Assembly (NCBI GenBank): GCA_947846985.1
Contig: CANTUZ010000011.1
Coordinates: forward strand, 28,825,589 to 28,889,588
Direction of reading: 5' to 3'
From: Fratercula arctica
Taxonomy: Eukaryota; Chordata; Aves; Charadriiformes; Alcidae
DNA length: 64,000 bases
The notes under the pieces are model-generated. The model was given only the letters and a program-made list of their open reading frames with translations. It ran no database searches and had not been told where the DNA came from. Positions within the stretch are counted from its first letter, which is position 1, and every line of letters begins with the position of its first letter. The position numbers were made by a program, and so were the translations under genes. Below are positions 63,023-64,000 of the stretch, piece after piece.

Positions 63023-64000
63023 GTACTAAAAGCTAATGTTCAATCTTACTGATACTATCATTATTCGAGTAGATATCTAGAGCCTGAAACTGTTGCAAGC
63101 AGCAAAGTGGACTTAGAGCAGTACAGTATATACTGTCAGCCTAGGCATTAGCGACTTGGCTTTGCCTTTATTGTGACTGCCTTTTATTTCCAGTGAAATA
63201 AGGGCTTGTGTTATACTCACTGAAATGTGTCTTGAGTAGTAGTCCATTTAACCTGAGAAGAGACCAAATATATAGATAATGGTTGTTTTAATCTTATGAT
63301 TTTTTTGAATGCACTTGGATTCTTTTTCTTCTGAAGCTACTTGTTTTCTTTGCTTAGGCTACTAGCGTTGCTTCCACTGAATCCCTGTTTTGTGTTTCCA
63401 GCTTAAGTCACAAGTCATAGAACAGTCCTCAATAGTCACTAATTTTGTTACTGCTAATTAGCAGTTGATACTCAAGTAAAACTGTTTCTATTACTAGTTT
63501 CTTACCATCTCCAGTTCTAAAATCTAAGTGCTTTATCCTTCAGAGGCTAGCATACTTTCAGATGCTGTCTGTAAAAAGAGGTCAGTCTGTTCGGAAGGTA
63601 TATCAGTAAGGTATTAGCACGTGAGAAATCTCAGAATTTCATTCATACACTTTATTTAAAAAAAGAAAAAAAATAGTATTAACATGCATTCTAAAAAGAG
63701 ACCTACTTCTGGGTTTAGGATAATCTTCCTGTAATACGTTTGGGCATACAAAACTGCCTCTTAATCTCCTTTGGCTACTTGAGAAAGAAATTCTTTGGGT
63801 GTAATTTACAGCTTCTGTCTTCGTTTCCTGAAAAATCTGAGAACTTGAACATAGGCTGTAAGTGTTAGTAGCGCAGTAATTCTTTATTGAACTTTTATAT
63901 GTTCTAGGAACGGGGGAAGGGGTAAGGTTATCGGTCGCATTGTGTTCTGTAGTTGTTGGTGGAAAAGGGCAGTCTGTTCTTTACGGAATCTGTCTTTCAC
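63023..64000 (+). other. TMF1: TMF1 intron 13 (5' part)
   Basis: Begins with donor GTACTA after exon 13. The next expected exon, encoding the serine-rich segment that follows the coiled coil in the family, was not found before the window ends. Confidence 0.8.

Noticed and set aside
1..64000. tRNA, rRNA, CRISPR array, or a bacterial or viral gene cluster
   Set aside because: No cloverleaf, spaced direct-repeat array or compact gene cluster was seen; the window is ordinary vertebrate genic DNA with retroelements.

Overview
The window is bird nuclear DNA. A CR1 LINE with its reverse-transcriptase remnant and typical 3' tail lies at 9353-10003, further CR1 tails are scattered through introns, and two avian-type retroviral solo LTRs are present. 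The five recognisable genes are vertebrate and lie in the order known from human chromosome 3p14: FRMD4B, LMOD3, ARL6IP5, UBA3, TMF1. Repeat content and protein sequence do not let me name the bird order.

Layout. 1-2880 holds the last intron, last coding exon and 3' UTR of FRMD4B (+). 2881-14600 is an intergenic stretch with the CR1 LINE, a genomic poly(A) run that looks like a retrocopied transcript end, and a 623-bp solo LTR with a perfect 5-bp target duplication. LMOD3 (+) runs from 14638 to 20052 in three coding exons, the last contributing only eight residues. ARL6IP5 (-) is complete in three exons, 32601 back to 24149, convergent with LMOD3. UBA3 (+) is complete in 18 exons, 33703-48611, head-to-head with ARL6IP5 across a 1.1-kb CpG-rich interval carrying a 119-nt pure polypurine tract. 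TMF1 (+) starts at 49957, about 0.65 kb past the UBA3 poly(A) signal; 13 coding exons (931 codons) are in the window and its 3' part lies beyond it.

The exon models were built by hand from splice signals, reading phase and recalled family sequence. Phases close in all junctions: ARL6IP5 gives 188 residues, UBA3 463 and LMOD3 556, close or equal to the human lengths as I remember them. The genes are not an operon and share no pathway: FRMD4B is a membrane/cytoskeleton scaffold, LMOD3 a muscle thin-filament nucleator, ARL6IP5 an ER membrane protein, UBA3 the NEDD8 E1 catalytic subunit, TMF1 a Golgi golgin. What links them is conserved synteny and shared or closely spaced CpG-rich promoters.

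I found no new multi-gene system. The most interesting points are an apparent U12-type intron in UBA3, the polypurine tract between two divergent promoters, the tiny LMOD3 terminal exon that finishes the actin-binding motif, and the LTR insertions, one of them antisense inside TMF1.
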